The translations under genes and the position numbers were made by a program. 64,000 nt of DNA, taken from Mesorhizobium plurifarium. Its GTDB lineage: Bacteria > Pseudomonadota > Alphaproteobacteria > Rhizobiales > Rhizobiaceae. This document shows, in pieces, positions 49,920 through 59,003 of the stretch (position 1 is its first letter; each line of letters begins with the position of its first letter). The notes below the pieces were generated by a model. It had not been told where the DNA came from. It saw only the letters and a list, made by a program, of their open reading frames with translations, and searched no databases. The DNA lies in NCBI GenBank assembly GCA_000824785.1, contig CCNB01000012.1, forward strand, positions 488,206 through 552,205, in the 5' to 3' direction.

Positions 49920-51249
49920 CGGTCAGCGCCGCCAGCGGCAGCGAAAGGGTAACGCAGGCGCCCTCCGCCATGTTGCGCGCCGAAACGTCACCTCCGAGCT
50001 TGCGCACGACATTGAACACCAGGAAGAGGCCCAACCCGCCCCCCGGGCGGCCCTTGCTCGACATATAGGGCTGGCCGAGCCCGGCCAGAATATCCTTGTC
50101 GAAGCCCGGTCCGCGATCCCTGACGGACAACACCAGCTTCTCATCCTGCCGCTCGGCAGTGATGCCGACCCAATGGTGCGATGCTTCCTGCGCGTTGTCG
50201 AGCACGTTGAAGATCACTTGTTTCAGCGCCGTGTCGGACACGATCTGCTCGTCCGGCTCGAAACCGTTGCTGTAATCCAGCTTGATAGGCTGGCGGCTGA
50301 GGCGCCACTCTTGCACGAGATCGTCGAGGAACTGGCGGATCGTGGTGCGGATCGTGCCCTCGCCCCGCGCATGGCCGGAAGACATGAGGATACCGGTGAC
50401 GATGCTTTTGCAGCGCTCGATCTGCGCCTGCATCTCGGCCACGTCCTCGGAAAGCTCGCGGCTGCGTTTGACGCCGCGCATCTGGCGCCAGTCGGACAGG
50501 ATGACCGAAATGGTCGAGAGCGGCGTGCCCAACTCGTGCGCGGCACCTGAGGCCAGCAGCCCCATGCGCACGATGTGGTCTTCCTCGGCCGAACGCTGGC
50601 GCAGGTCGGCAAGATAGGCATCGCGCTCGCGCAGGTTGCGGTTGATGCGCGTCATGAAGATCACGATCAGGCCGGCCGCCAGCACGAAGCAGATGAACAT
50701 ACCGCGCAGATGCAGCGCCAGGAGATCGCTGCCGCCGTGATGCGGGAGCGCGATCGGCTGGAAGGCGAAGATGAGGAAGACGAAGCAGGCGGAGGCCGCC
50801 ACCACCAGGACCCAGGTGGACCATGGCGCCAGCAGCGCGGCCCCGAGCGTGATCTGCAGGAGGTAGAGCGACACGAAAGGATTCGAGGCGCCGCCGCTCA
50901 GGTAAAGCTGCGTCGTCAGCGCCGCCATGTCGAAGATCAGCGCGACGAAGAGCTGCGCGTTGGAGATGCGGCGATTGCCGCGCAGGGCGAGCAGGCTGAA
51001 GATGTTGAGCCCTATGAGGAAAAGCACCACGCCGGCCATCTCGGCGAGCGGCAGCGGGATGGCGAACCAGTATTGCGTCACCAGGATGGTCAGCACCTGC
51101 CCGGCCACCGCCAGCCAGCGCAACTGGATGAGGAGCAGCAGGTTCTTCCTGTTCGTGGCGTCGGTGTTCGGGGCCGAGCCTCCCTGGCCGGCCGGAGGAA
51201 CCGTCAGGAACGGCTTGTCGTGATGAAGCCGCGCGATCGAAATGTTCAT
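49897..51249 (-). CDS. actS: ActS/RegB-type redox-sensing histidine kinase
   Basis: 450-residue membrane kinase with about six spans in the first 200 residues. The quinone-binding GGASNPF is at 119-125, the H-box LLASGAAHELGTPLS places the phosphorylated His at 238, and a redox-box Cys lies at 280 (AQIERCKSIV). The ATPase part shows NVLDNAQEAS, RDRGPGFDKDIL and GGLGLFLV. These match RegB, which is inhibited by oxidised ubiquinone and by Cys disulfide formation. ATG 51249 overlaps the SURF1 stop by 4 nt. Confidence 0.93.
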   Translation of the reverse strand: MNISIARLHHDKPFLTVPPAGQGGSAPNTDATNRKNLLLLIQLRWLAVAGQVLTILVTQYWFAIPLPLAEMAGVVLFLIGLNIFSLLALRGNRRISNAQLFVALIFDMAALTTQLYLSGGASNPFVSLYLLQITLGAALLAPWSTWVLVVAASACFVFLIFAFQPIALPHHGGSDLLALHLRGMFICFVLAAGLIVIFMTRINRNLRERDAYLADLRQRSAEEDHIVRMGLLASGAAHELGTPLSTISVILSDWRQMRGVKRSRELSEDVAEMQAQIERCKSIVTGILMSSGHARGEGTIRTTIRQFLDDLVQEWRLSRQPIKLDYSNGFEPDEQIVSDTALKQVIFNVLDNAQEASHHWVGITAERQDEKLVLSVRDRGPGFDKDILAGLGQPYMSSKGRPGGGLGLFLVFNVVRKLGGDVSARNMAEGACVTLSLPLAALTDGGDREI

Positions 51250-52052
51250 CTTGGCGCGTCCCGCTGATCGCGGCCGGCGAAGATCGGCCTGACAAGCGCC
51301 ACCGCCAGCATCGCGGCCAGGGCGAACCAGGTCAAAGCGTAGACAAGATGCGCGTTGCGAAACTTGACGACGGTGAGCCCGCCGCGCGGCCAGTTGTCGG
51401 GGCCGGAGACCCCGGCATCGATGAAATAGGGCGCGACGTCGGTCAGGCCGCGGGCCTTGGCGATTGCCGCGACGTCGCGCGAGTACCAGCGGTTTGTGGC
51501 CGGATCGTTGCTGCGCAGGAAACCGCCGCCGGGCTCGCTGACGCGCAGCAACCCGTCGACCATCGCCGGCGAGGCGAGCGCGGCATTCTCCCGCTCGAAC
51601 TCAGCCTTGCGCTCCTGCGGAACGAAGCCCCGGTTGACGAGGACTGTGAAACCGCGGTCGTCGCGCATCGGCGTCAGCACCCAATAGCCGCCGCCGAGCT
51701 CGGTCACCGCCTGCACCAGCGCGTTGGCGCCTTGAAACGACCCGGCCAGCCGCACATGGCGGTATTCATAGCCGGCCGCGTCGATATCGGCCCATGTCGC
51801 GGGGCCAGGCGCATCGACGACCGGAGCATGGATGCGCTGGTCGACGCGGGCGATAAGGTCGAGCTTCCAGACCCGTCTTTCCAGCTGCCAGATGCCGAGC
51901 CCGAGAAACACCAGGACGCCGAGAAGCCCAGCCAGCACAGCCAAGAATCGCGGCGCGGAGCCCTTCGAGGGAGCATGGGGGCCGGTGCCTGGCCGGCCGA
52001 TCATGTCTTCCGCCTCGAATTTAGCCCTCCCCGCGCCCGACACAGGGTTCAT
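51246..52052 (-). CDS. SURF1-family oxidase assembly protein
   Basis: 268 residues from ATG 52052, which overlaps the cyoD stop (ATGA); the frame to 52178 is an overlap artefact. One N-terminal span (RFLAVLAGLLGVLVFLGLGI) and one C-terminal span (VYALTWFALAAMLAVALV) flank the SURF1 domain. Typical phrases are GIWQLERRVWKLDLI, VLVNRGFVPQE and TNRWYSRDVAAIAKARGL. It helps insert haem in the oxidase made by the same operon. Confidence 0.9.
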   Translation of the reverse strand: MNPVSGAGRAKFEAEDMIGRPGTGPHAPSKGSAPRFLAVLAGLLGVLVFLGLGIWQLERRVWKLDLIARVDQRIHAPVVDAPGPATWADIDAAGYEYRHVRLAGSFQGANALVQAVTELGGGYWVLTPMRDDRGFTVLVNRGFVPQERKAEFERENAALASPAMVDGLLRVSEPGGGFLRSNDPATNRWYSRDVAAIAKARGLTDVAPYFIDAGVSGPDNWPRGGLTVVKFRNAHLVYALTWFALAAMLAVALVRPIFAGRDQRDAPR

Positions 52053-52423
52053 GGCATCTCCCGCATCTCGTGGAGTCCCGGCATCATGTTGGCGTTGAGG
52101 TGGTACATCACCCAGAGCGAGCCGCTCAGCACGATGACGACGAGGATCACCGTGAAGATGAGCGCCAGCATCGACCATCCGCCTTCCGAGGCGGGGGTCA
52201 TGTGCAGGAAGAAGACCATGTGCACCACGATCTGCACCACCGCGAAGGCCATGATGATGATGGCCGTGGCCTGCTTGTTGTCGATGGCGCCCGTCATGAC
52301 CATCCAGAACGGGATAGCGGTGAGCACCACCGACAGGAAAAAGCCGATCAGATAGCCCTTCAGCGACCCGTGCGCGGCGCCGCCATGCGTGTGGTCGTGA
52401 TCGGCATGATCATGAGCGCTCAT
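52049..52423 (-). CDS. cyoD: Cytochrome bo3 ubiquinol oxidase subunit IV (CyoD)
   Basis: 124 residues from ATG 52423. His-rich N-terminus (MSAHDHADHDHTHGGAAHGS) and three membrane spans, with the family's KGYLIGFFLSVVLTAIPFWM. ATG overlaps the cyoC stop by 4 nt. Assembly subunit of the quinol oxidase. Confidence 0.92.
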   Translation of the reverse strand: MSAHDHADHDHTHGGAAHGSLKGYLIGFFLSVVLTAIPFWMVMTGAIDNKQATAIIIMAFAVVQIVVHMVFFLHMTPASEGGWSMLALIFTVILVVIVLSGSLWVMYHLNANMMPGLHEMREMP

Positions 52424-53046
52424 CTGAGCATCCCCATCAGGTAGACGAAGGTGAAGACGCCGATCCAGACGACGTCGAGGAAGTGCCAGAACATCGAGAG
52501 GCACATCAGCCGGCGGCGGTTGGCCTCGATGAGTCCGTATCGCGCGACCTGCACCATCAGCGTCACCATCCAGACGATGCCGAAAGTGACATGCAGGCCG
52601 TGCGTGCCGACCAGCGTGAAGAAGGACGACAGGAAGGCGCTGCGCTGCGGCGTCGCGCCCTCATGGATCATGTGCGCGAACTCGTAGAGCTCGATCGACA
52701 GGAACGCCAGGCCGAACAGCATGGTCACGCCAAGCCAGGCTTGCGTCGCGCCGACGCGGCCCTTGTCCATGGTCAGCATGGCGAAGCCATAGGTGATCGA
52801 GGAGAGCAGCAGCATGGTGGTGTTGACCGCCACCAGGCCGAGGTCGAACAGGTCCTTCGGCGCCGGACCGGCCGCGTAGTTGCCGCCGAGCACGCCAAAG
52901 GCCGCGAACAGCATGGCGAAGATCAGGCAGTCGCTCATCAGATAGAGCCAGAAGCCGAGCATGGTGCTGCCGCCTTCGGCGTGCGCATGCTCCTCTTCCA
53001 GGTGGAAGACCGGTTCGGCGCCGGCCGCGATCGCCGTCGATGCCAT
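52420..53046 (-). CDS. cyoC: Cytochrome bo3 ubiquinol oxidase subunit III (CyoC)
   Basis: 208 residues from ATG 53046; a TTG at 53052 overlapping the cyoB stop is the other choice. Five spans; the start of the membrane core reads STMLGFWLYLMSDCLIFAML, and VGTHGLHVTFGIVWM holds the conserved HGxHV region. Third subunit of the oxidase. Confidence 0.93.
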   Translation of the reverse strand: MASTAIAAGAEPVFHLEEEHAHAEGGSTMLGFWLYLMSDCLIFAMLFAAFGVLGGNYAAGPAPKDLFDLGLVAVNTTMLLLSSITYGFAMLTMDKGRVGATQAWLGVTMLFGLAFLSIELYEFAHMIHEGATPQRSAFLSSFFTLVGTHGLHVTFGIVWMVTLMVQVARYGLIEANRRRLMCLSMFWHFLDVVWIGVFTFVYLMGMLR

Positions 53047-53048
53047 GC

Positions 53049-55055
53049 TCAAGCCCTAGCCTCCTGAGCGGCGAGGAGAGTCGTCCTCGCCTCTTCCGTT
53101 TGCGTGACCTCGGCCGCCGGGATGTCGAAGTCGCGGTGGTAGTTGAAGGTGTGGCCGATCGCGGTTGCGATCAGGCAGACGAAGCTCAACGCCGCCAGCC
53201 ACCACATGTACCAGATCAGTCCGAAGCCGAGCGCGACGCTGAAGGCGGCCAGGATCACCCCGGTGCCGGTGTTCTTCGGCATGTGGATCGGCTTGAATCC
53301 GGTGAGCGGGCGCCGGTAGCCCGCTCTCTTCATGTCGAACCAGGCGTCGTTGTCGCGGATGACCGGCGTGAAGGCGAAATTGTAGGCCGGCGGCGGCGAG
53401 GAGGTCGACCATTCGAGCGTGCGGCCGTCCCAGGGATCGCCGGTGACATCCACCAGCTCAGCCCGCTTGCGGATGGAGACGAAGATCTGCACCAGGAAGG
53501 CGGCGATGCCGCCGGCGATCAGCACCGCGCCGAAGGCGGCGATGACGAACCATATCTGCAGCGAGGGATCGTCGAAGACGCGCATGCGGCGCGTCACGCC
53601 CATCAGGCCGAGGATGTAGAGCGGCATGAAGGCGAACCAGAAGCCCAGCACCCAGCACCAGAATGAGACCTTGCCCCAGAACGGATCGAGCTTGAAGCCG
53701 AAGGCCTTGGGCCACCAGTAGGCGATGGCGGCGAACAGGCCGAACAGCACGCCGCCGATGATGACGTTATGGAAATGCGCGATCAGGAACAGGCTGTTGT
53801 GCAGAACGAAGTCGGCCGGCGGCACGGCAAGCAGCACGCCGGTCATGCCGCCGACGACGAAGGTGAGCATGAAAGCCACCGTCCACATCATCGGCAGCTC
53901 GAAGCGGATGCGGCCGCGATACATCGTGAACAGCCAGTTGAAGATCTTCGCCCCGGTCGGGATCGAGATGATCATCGTGGTGATGCCGAAGAAGGAATTG
54001 ACGCTGGCGCCGGAGCCCATGGTGAAGAAGTGGTGCAGCCAGACCAGATAGGACAGGATGGTGATGACCACCGTGGCATAGACCATCGAGGTGTAGCCGA
54101 ACAGGCGCTTGCCGGAGAAGGTCGAAGTGACCTCGGAGAAGACCCCGAACAGCGGCAGGATGAGGATGTAGACCTCCGGGTGACCCCATATCCAGATGAG
54201 GTTCACATACATCATCGGGTTGCCGCCGAAGTCGTTGGTGAAGAAGTTGGTGCCGACATAGCGGTCGAGCGCGAGAAGCGTCAGCACAGCCGTCAGCACC
54301 GGGAAGGACGCCACGATCAGCACGTTGGTGCAGAGCGAGGTCCAGGTGAAGACGGGCATGCGCATCATGGTCATGCCCGGCGCCCGCATCTTGATGATGG
54401 TGCAGATCAGGTTGATGCCGGACAGTGTCGTGCCGACGCCCGCGACCTGCAGCGCCCATATGTAATAATCGACGCCGACATCGGGACTGTAGTTGATGCC
54501 CGAGAGAGGCGGATAGGCCAGCCAGCCGGTGCGGGCGAACTCGCCGACGAACAGCGAGGCCATGACCAGGATGGCGCCGCCGACCGTCATCCAGAAGCTG
54601 AAATTGTTGAGGAAGGGGAAGGAGACGTCGCGCGCGCCGATCTGCAGCGGCACGACGAAGTTCATCAGTCCGGTGACGAAGGGCATCGCCACGAAGAAGA
54701 TCATGATCACGCCATGCGCGGTGAAGATCTGGTCGTAGTGATGGGCGTTGAGATAGCCTTCCGAACCGTTGAAGGCGATGGCCTGCTGCAGGCGCATCAT
54801 GATGGCGTCGGAGAAGCCGCGCAAAAGCATGACGAGGCCCAGCACCATGTACATGATGCCGATCTTCTTGTGGTCGACGCTGGTGAACCACTCGCGCCAC
54901 AGGTAGCCCCAGAGCTTGAAATAGGTGACCGCGCCGAGAAGAGCCAAACCGCCGAGCGCCACCACGACGAAGGTGCCGACGACGATCGGCTCGTGCAGCG
55001 GCAGCGACTCCAGGGTGAGGCGGCCGAAGATGAATTTGGTCAGCGTCTCAGGCAT
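53049..55055 (-). CDS. cyoB: Cytochrome bo3 ubiquinol oxidase subunit I (CyoB)
   Basis: 668 residues from ATG 55055 ([20 protein letters not shown]), close to E. coli CyoB; upstream open frame to 55343 is not used. Haem and copper ligands are seen in [31 protein letters not shown] (His-Tyr region), [10 protein letters not shown] and [12 protein letters not shown]. It holds haem b, haem o and CuB, reduces oxygen with electrons from ubiquinol and pumps protons. Confidence 0.95.
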   Translation of the reverse strand: MPETLTKFIFGRLTLESLPLHEPIVVGTFVVVALGGLALLGAVTYFKLWGYLWREWFTSVDHKKIGIMYMVLGLVMLLRGFSDAIMMRLQQAIAFNGSEGYLNAHHYDQIFTAHGVIMIFFVAMPFVTGLMNFVVPLQIGARDVSFPFLNNFSFWMTVGGAILVMASLFVGEFARTGWLAYPPLSGINYSPDVGVDYYIWALQVAGVGTTLSGINLICTIIKMRAPGMTMMRMPVFTWTSLCTNVLIVASFPVLTAVLTLLALDRYVGTNFFTNDFGGNPMMYVNLIWIWGHPEVYILILPLFGVFSEVTSTFSGKRLFGYTSMVYATVVITILSYLVWLHHFFTMGSGASVNSFFGITTMIISIPTGAKIFNWLFTMYRGRIRFELPMMWTVAFMLTFVVGGMTGVLLAVPPADFVLHNSLFLIAHFHNVIIGGVLFGLFAAIAYWWPKAFGFKLDPFWGKVSFWCWVLGFWFAFMPLYILGLMGVTRRMRVFDDPSLQIWFVIAAFGAVLIAGGIAAFLVQIFVSIRKRAELVDVTGDPWDGRTLEWSTSSPPPAYNFAFTPVIRDNDAWFDMKRAGYRRPLTGFKPIHMPKNTGTGVILAAFSVALGFGLIWYMWWLAALSFVCLIATAIGHTFNYHRDFDIPAAEVTQTEEARTTLLAAQEARA

Positions 55056-55065
55056 TCGCCATCCC

Positions 55066-56247
55066 TCACAATTCGAAGCGCAGCAGGCCGAGTGACCGCG
55101 TCTCGGCATCGGCGCGGCGGCTGCCGGCGCCGGGCGCAAGCAGGCCAACGCCGCGCAGCGAGGACAGGTCCCTGAGCGGCCAACCCCTGTCATCGGCATC
55201 CCGCGCCGCGCGGGAAGCGGCGGCCGCCTCCTCCGCCGTGCAGATGCTTGCGACATAGGACGGGTCGTTGCCGAACACCGCTCCGCGCCGGGCAAGCTTG
55301 TCGTATTGCAGCGGCAAGGTGTTGCGCACGCCGGCAAGGCCAAGGCCGCCCTTGGCGTCGATCGACATCATCTCGTTCATGCACATCTTGCCCGGTTCGA
55401 CGCACAGATTGAGGATCGCGCCATAGAGGTCGAGATCGACGGAGGCATAGTGGCGGACCGGCTCGTTCTCGCTCGGACGTTCGAGCGCGAGATAGGTCTC
55501 GCGGTTGAGCGTGGCCTCAGCGCTCTTGGTCTGGGCCACCCAGTCAGCGAAGGCCTGGTCGGAGAGGCCGTGGAACGCAAACCGCATGCCGGAGAAGCCG
55601 GCGCCGCTGTAATTGGCCGAGAAGCCTGTATAGGTGCCTGGGCGGTTGATGACGGCGTGCAGCTTCGTCTCCATGCCCGGCATGGCGTAAATCTGGCCGG
55701 CAAGGGCTGGGATGTAGAAGGAGTTCATCACCGTGGACGAGGTGATGCGGAAGTCGATCGGCTGGTTGACCGGAGCCGCCAGCTCGTTGACGGAGGCAAT
55801 ACCGTAATCCGGATAGATGAAGAGCCATTTCCAATCGAGCGCGACGACCTCGACTCTGAGCGGCTTGTGGTTCTGCGTGACCGGCTGTCCGGCCTCGATC
55901 CGATCGATGCGCCGGTAGGGATCGAGCAGATGCGTGCCGAGCCAGGTGAGCGCGCCAAGGCAGATGATGATGAGCAGCGGCGCTGCCCAGATCACCAGTT
56001 CAAGCTTGGTCGAATGGTCCCAGTCGGGTGTATACGTCGCCGTCGTGCTCGACTGCCGGTAACGCCAGGCAAAGAACACGGTCAGCGCCATGACGGGCAC
56101 GATGATGAGCAGCATCAAGAGGGTCGAGACGACGAGCAGGTCGCGCTGCTGCGCCGCGACGTCGCCCGCGGGTGACAGCACGACGAAGTCGCAGCCGCTC
56201 AGCAGCACGGCGAGCGGAAGGAGAAGCAAGGCTCCGGATCGTTTCAT
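55066..56247 (-). CDS. cyoA: Cytochrome bo3 ubiquinol oxidase subunit II (CyoA)
   Basis: 393 residues from ATG 56247; GTG 56274 is in frame. Lipoprotein signal [19 protein letters not shown] with lipid-modified Cys 19, then two spans and a cupredoxin-like domain ([37 protein letters not shown]). The CuA ligand set of cytochrome c oxidases is absent, which supports a quinol oxidase. The C-terminus is about 80 residues longer than in E. coli and contains [16 protein letters not shown]. First gene of the seven-gene operon cyoABCD-surf1-actS-actR. Confidence 0.93.
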   Translation of the reverse strand: MKRSGALLLLPLAVLLSGCDFVVLSPAGDVAAQQRDLLVVSTLLMLLIIVPVMALTVFFAWRYRQSSTTATYTPDWDHSTKLELVIWAAPLLIIICLGALTWLGTHLLDPYRRIDRIEAGQPVTQNHKPLRVEVVALDWKWLFIYPDYGIASVNELAAPVNQPIDFRITSSTVMNSFYIPALAGQIYAMPGMETKLHAVINRPGTYTGFSANYSGAGFSGMRFAFHGLSDQAFADWVAQTKSAEATLNRETYLALERPSENEPVRHYASVDLDLYGAILNLCVEPGKMCMNEMMSIDAKGGLGLAGVRNTLPLQYDKLARRGAVFGNDPSYVASICTAEEAAAASRAARDADDRGWPLRDLSSLRGVGLLAPGAGSRRADAETRSLGLLRFEL

Positions 56248-56335
56248 CAAACGCTGCCCTCGATGGCCCTGCACGGATATTTGCAGGTTGCGATGCGATA
56301 GGGCCTAACGGCTACTGCCGCCGGCATCGCGACGA

Positions 56336-56356
56336 CATTGGACAATTTGTCCAATG
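56336..56356. promoter_or_regulatory. Perfect 21-bp palindrome in cyo/MFS divergent region
   Basis: CATTGGACAATTTGTCCAATG, 10-bp arms around one T, 89 nt upstream of cyoA and 87 nt upstream of the MFS gene. It is the clearest operator-like site in the window. It is not an FNR box (TTGAT-N4-ATCAA). Its regulator is unknown. Confidence 0.65.
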
Positions 56357-56442
56357 CCCAGCCGGGGCGGCTTTGACGAAACTGGCCAGGCACTATGAGA
56401 TGACAATTGCACCTCGGACCGGCGCGTCCCGGACCGAGTTCG

Positions 56443-57768
56443 ATGGCAACGGACAAGATGGCTGAAACTTCGACTGCCGGAACCGACAGCAGGCTGATCG
56501 GCTCGCATCACGGCCAGGTCAGCGCCGGTGATATCGCGGTCGGCGTGATCATCGGCAGGACGTCGGAATTCTTCGATTTCTTCGTCTACGCGATCGCTTC
56601 CGTCATCGTGTTCCCAAAGCTTGTGTTTCCGACGCACGATCCGCTGGTCGGAACGCTCTATTCCTTCGCCATCTTCGCGCTGGCCTTCATCGCGCGCCCG
56701 TTCGGCACCGTGCTGTTCATGGCGATCGACCGCGCCTATGGCCGCGGCGCCAAGCTGACGATCGCGCTGTTCCTGCTCGGCACCTCGACCGTCGCCATGG
56801 CGTTCCTGCCGTCCTATGAAGATGTCGGCGCGGTCGCCGCCTGGCTGCTGGGGCTTACCCGATTCCTCCAGGGCCTGGCGCTTGGCGGGACATGGGACGG
56901 ACTGCCCTCGCTCCTGGCGCTTAACGCACCGCAGAACCGGCGCGGCATCTACGCGATGATCCCGCAGCTCGGCGCGCCGATCGGCCTCATCGTCGCAAGC
57001 TCGCTGTTCGCCTTCTTCGTCGCCAACCTGTCGGCCGACGACTTCTTCGCCTGGGGCTGGCGCTACCCCTTCTTCGTCGCCTTCGCCATCAATGTCGTGG
57101 CGCTGTTTGCCAGGCTGCGCATCGTGGTGACGCCCGAGTTCTCGAAACTCTACGAGAGCGGCGACCTGCAGCCGACGCGCATCAGGGACATGGTCGGCAC
57201 GGAAGGCCGCAACGTCATCGTCGGCGCCTTCGCGCCGCTGGCGAGCTTCGCCCTGTTCCATATGGTGACGGTGTTCCCGCTCTCCTGGGTGTTCCTGTTC
57301 ACCAATGAGGGTCCGGAGCGTTTCCTGGTGATCGAGGCGGTGAGCGCGCTGTTCGGCATCGCGGCGATCGTCGCATCGGGCCCGCTGGCCGACCGCGTCG
57401 GACGCCGCGCCCTGCTCGGCGGCGGCGCCGTGGCCATCGCCGCTTTCAGCGGCTTTGCCCCGCAGCTTCTCAACGGCGGCACCGTCGGCGAGACGGTGTT
57501 CATGGTGCTGGGTTTCATCCTGCTGGGCCTAAGCTTCGGACAATCCTCGGGCGTCGTCGCGTCGAGCTTCTCGCGCCGGCACCGTTATACCGGCTCGGCG
57601 GTGACGTCGGACCTGGCCTGGATGTTTGGCGCCGGCTTCGCGCCGCTTGCCGCGCTGCTGCTGGCCGGCAGTTTCGGCCTCATCGCCGCCGGCGCCTATC
57701 TGCTTTCGGGCGCCGCCTGCACGCTGATCGCACTCTGGATCGACAGGCAGGCACGCCGGGCCGACTGA
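56443..57768 (+). CDS. MFS transporter, metabolite:H+ symporter type
   Basis: 441 residues from ATG 56443; ATG 56458 and an earlier frame start at 56407 are possible. Twelve likely spans. Family motifs are GRTSEFFDFFVYAIASVIVF at the first span, RFLQGLALGGTWDGLPSLLA and DRVGRRALLGGGAV. Members import small organic acids, osmolytes or sugars with protons. It is divergent from cyoA and shares the 21-bp palindrome region, which may couple its expression to the oxidase. Confidence 0.87.
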   Translation: MATDKMAETSTAGTDSRLIGSHHGQVSAGDIAVGVIIGRTSEFFDFFVYAIASVIVFPKLVFPTHDPLVGTLYSFAIFALAFIARPFGTVLFMAIDRAYGRGAKLTIALFLLGTSTVAMAFLPSYEDVGAVAAWLLGLTRFLQGLALGGTWDGLPSLLALNAPQNRRGIYAMIPQLGAPIGLIVASSLFAFFVANLSADDFFAWGWRYPFFVAFAINVVALFARLRIVVTPEFSKLYESGDLQPTRIRDMVGTEGRNVIVGAFAPLASFALFHMVTVFPLSWVFLFTNEGPERFLVIEAVSALFGIAAIVASGPLADRVGRRALLGGGAVAIAAFSGFAPQLLNGGTVGETVFMVLGFILLGLSFGQSSGVVASSFSRRHRYTGSAVTSDLAWMFGAGFAPLAALLLAGSFGLIAAGAYLLSGAACTLIALWIDRQARRAD

Positions 57769-57796
57769 ACGAGCAGCGAGCTCGGTTCGCCTGCGA

Positions 57797-58828
57797 TCAG
57801 ACCTGATAGAAATCCCGATACCATTCCACGAAGCGCGGGACGCCGATCTCGATCGGGATCCTGGGCTTGAAGCCGGTCACCTCCTCGAGCGAGGTCACAT
57901 CGGCATAGGTCGCCGGCACGTCGCCCGGCTGCAGCGGCATCAGGTTGCGGATTGCCTTCTTCCCAAGCGCTTCTTCCAGCACGTCGATCAGCCGGCTGAG
58001 CTCGACGGGCGAGCTGTCGCCGATGTTATGGATCCTGAACGGCGCACTGCTTGTCGCGGGATCGGGTGCCGCGCTTGTCCAATCGGGATTGGGCGTCGCG
58101 GGATGCTGCATGACGCGGACCACCCCTTCGACGACGTCGCCGATATAGGTGAAATCGCGCTGCATGTTGCCATGGTTGAAGACGTCGATCGGCTGGCCGG
58201 CGAGGATAGCCTTGGTGAAGATGAACAAGGCCATATCGGGCCGTCCCCATGGACCGTAGACGGTGAAGAAGCGCAAGCCCGTCGTCGGCAGCCCGAACAG
58301 ATGGCTGTAGGTGTGGGCCATCAGTTCGTTCGCCTTCTTGCTGGCGGCATAGAGGCTCAAGGGGTGGTCGGCGGAATCGTGCACGGAGAACGGCATGCGC
58401 GTGCTGCCGCCATAGATCGAACTCGACGACGCATAGACGAGATGGCCGACCGAGGCCTGCCGGCACCCTTCCAGGATGTTGAGGAAGCCGTTGAGATTGC
58501 TTTGCGCGTAGACGTGCGGATTGATCAGCGAATAGCGCACGCCCGCCTGCGCGGCGAGATTGACGACGATCTCCGGCGCGGCCGAGGCAAAGACCGCCGA
58601 GATGCCATCGCGATCGGCGAGATCGACATGCTCGAAACGAAAGTTCGCGAACGTTTTCAGCCGTTCGAGCCGCGCCTGTTTCAGGGCGATGTCGTAATAC
58701 TCGTTCATGGAGTCGAGGCCGACAACCTGCCGGCCTTCGGCGAGCAGCCGGTGGCAGAGGTGAAAACCGATGAAGCCGGCCGCGCCGGTGATCAGGATAG
58801 GCCTGCTCGACGTCAATACATGCCCCAA
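57797..58828 (-). CDS. NAD-dependent sugar epimerase, UDP-glucuronate 4-epimerase-like
   Basis: 343-residue extended SDR. NAD motif ILITGAAGFIGFHLCHRLL, active-site ASSSSIYGG and YAASKKANELMAH (Tyr-x3-Lys), then RFFTVYGPWGRPDMA. This is the LpsL-type family that makes UDP-galacturonate for surface polysaccharides. The only in-frame starts are TTG codons (58828 or 58816), so the start is uncertain. It converges on the MFS gene with a 28-nt gap and has no polysaccharide genes beside it. Confidence 0.9.
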   Translation of the reverse strand: MGHVLTSSRPILITGAAGFIGFHLCHRLLAEGRQVVGLDSMNEYYDIALKQARLERLKTFANFRFEHVDLADRDGISAVFASAAPEIVVNLAAQAGVRYSLINPHVYAQSNLNGFLNILEGCRQASVGHLVYASSSSIYGGSTRMPFSVHDSADHPLSLYAASKKANELMAHTYSHLFGLPTTGLRFFTVYGPWGRPDMALFIFTKAILAGQPIDVFNHGNMQRDFTYIGDVVEGVVRVMQHPATPNPDWTSAAPDPATSSAPFRIHNIGDSSPVELSRLIDVLEEALGKKAIRNLMPLQPGDVPATYADVTSLEEVTGFKPRIPIEIGVPRFVEWYRDFYQV

Positions 58829-59003
58829 ATGCTGTAGCCCGCCCCTCTACGGACCGACTGCTTGCCGACGGCCCGCCGGCCAACGCAGCCCAAACCTGTC
58901 ATGGCCGCAGGTTCGGGAACGTCTGGATATCCCAGCTTTTTATGGCAGATGGCCGCCGAATTCAACGCACCTGTCTCGGACCGCCGCGACGCAGCCCTCC
59001 CTG

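Noticed and set aside
53769..55175. 468-codon plus-strand frame opposite cyoB
   Set aside because: Shadow of CyoB, whose haem and copper ligands are intact.
55360..55420. CuA site in CyoA from the Cys pair CVEPGKMC
   Set aside because: Spacing and missing His/Met ligands do not match CuA, and the operon order is that of a quinol oxidase.
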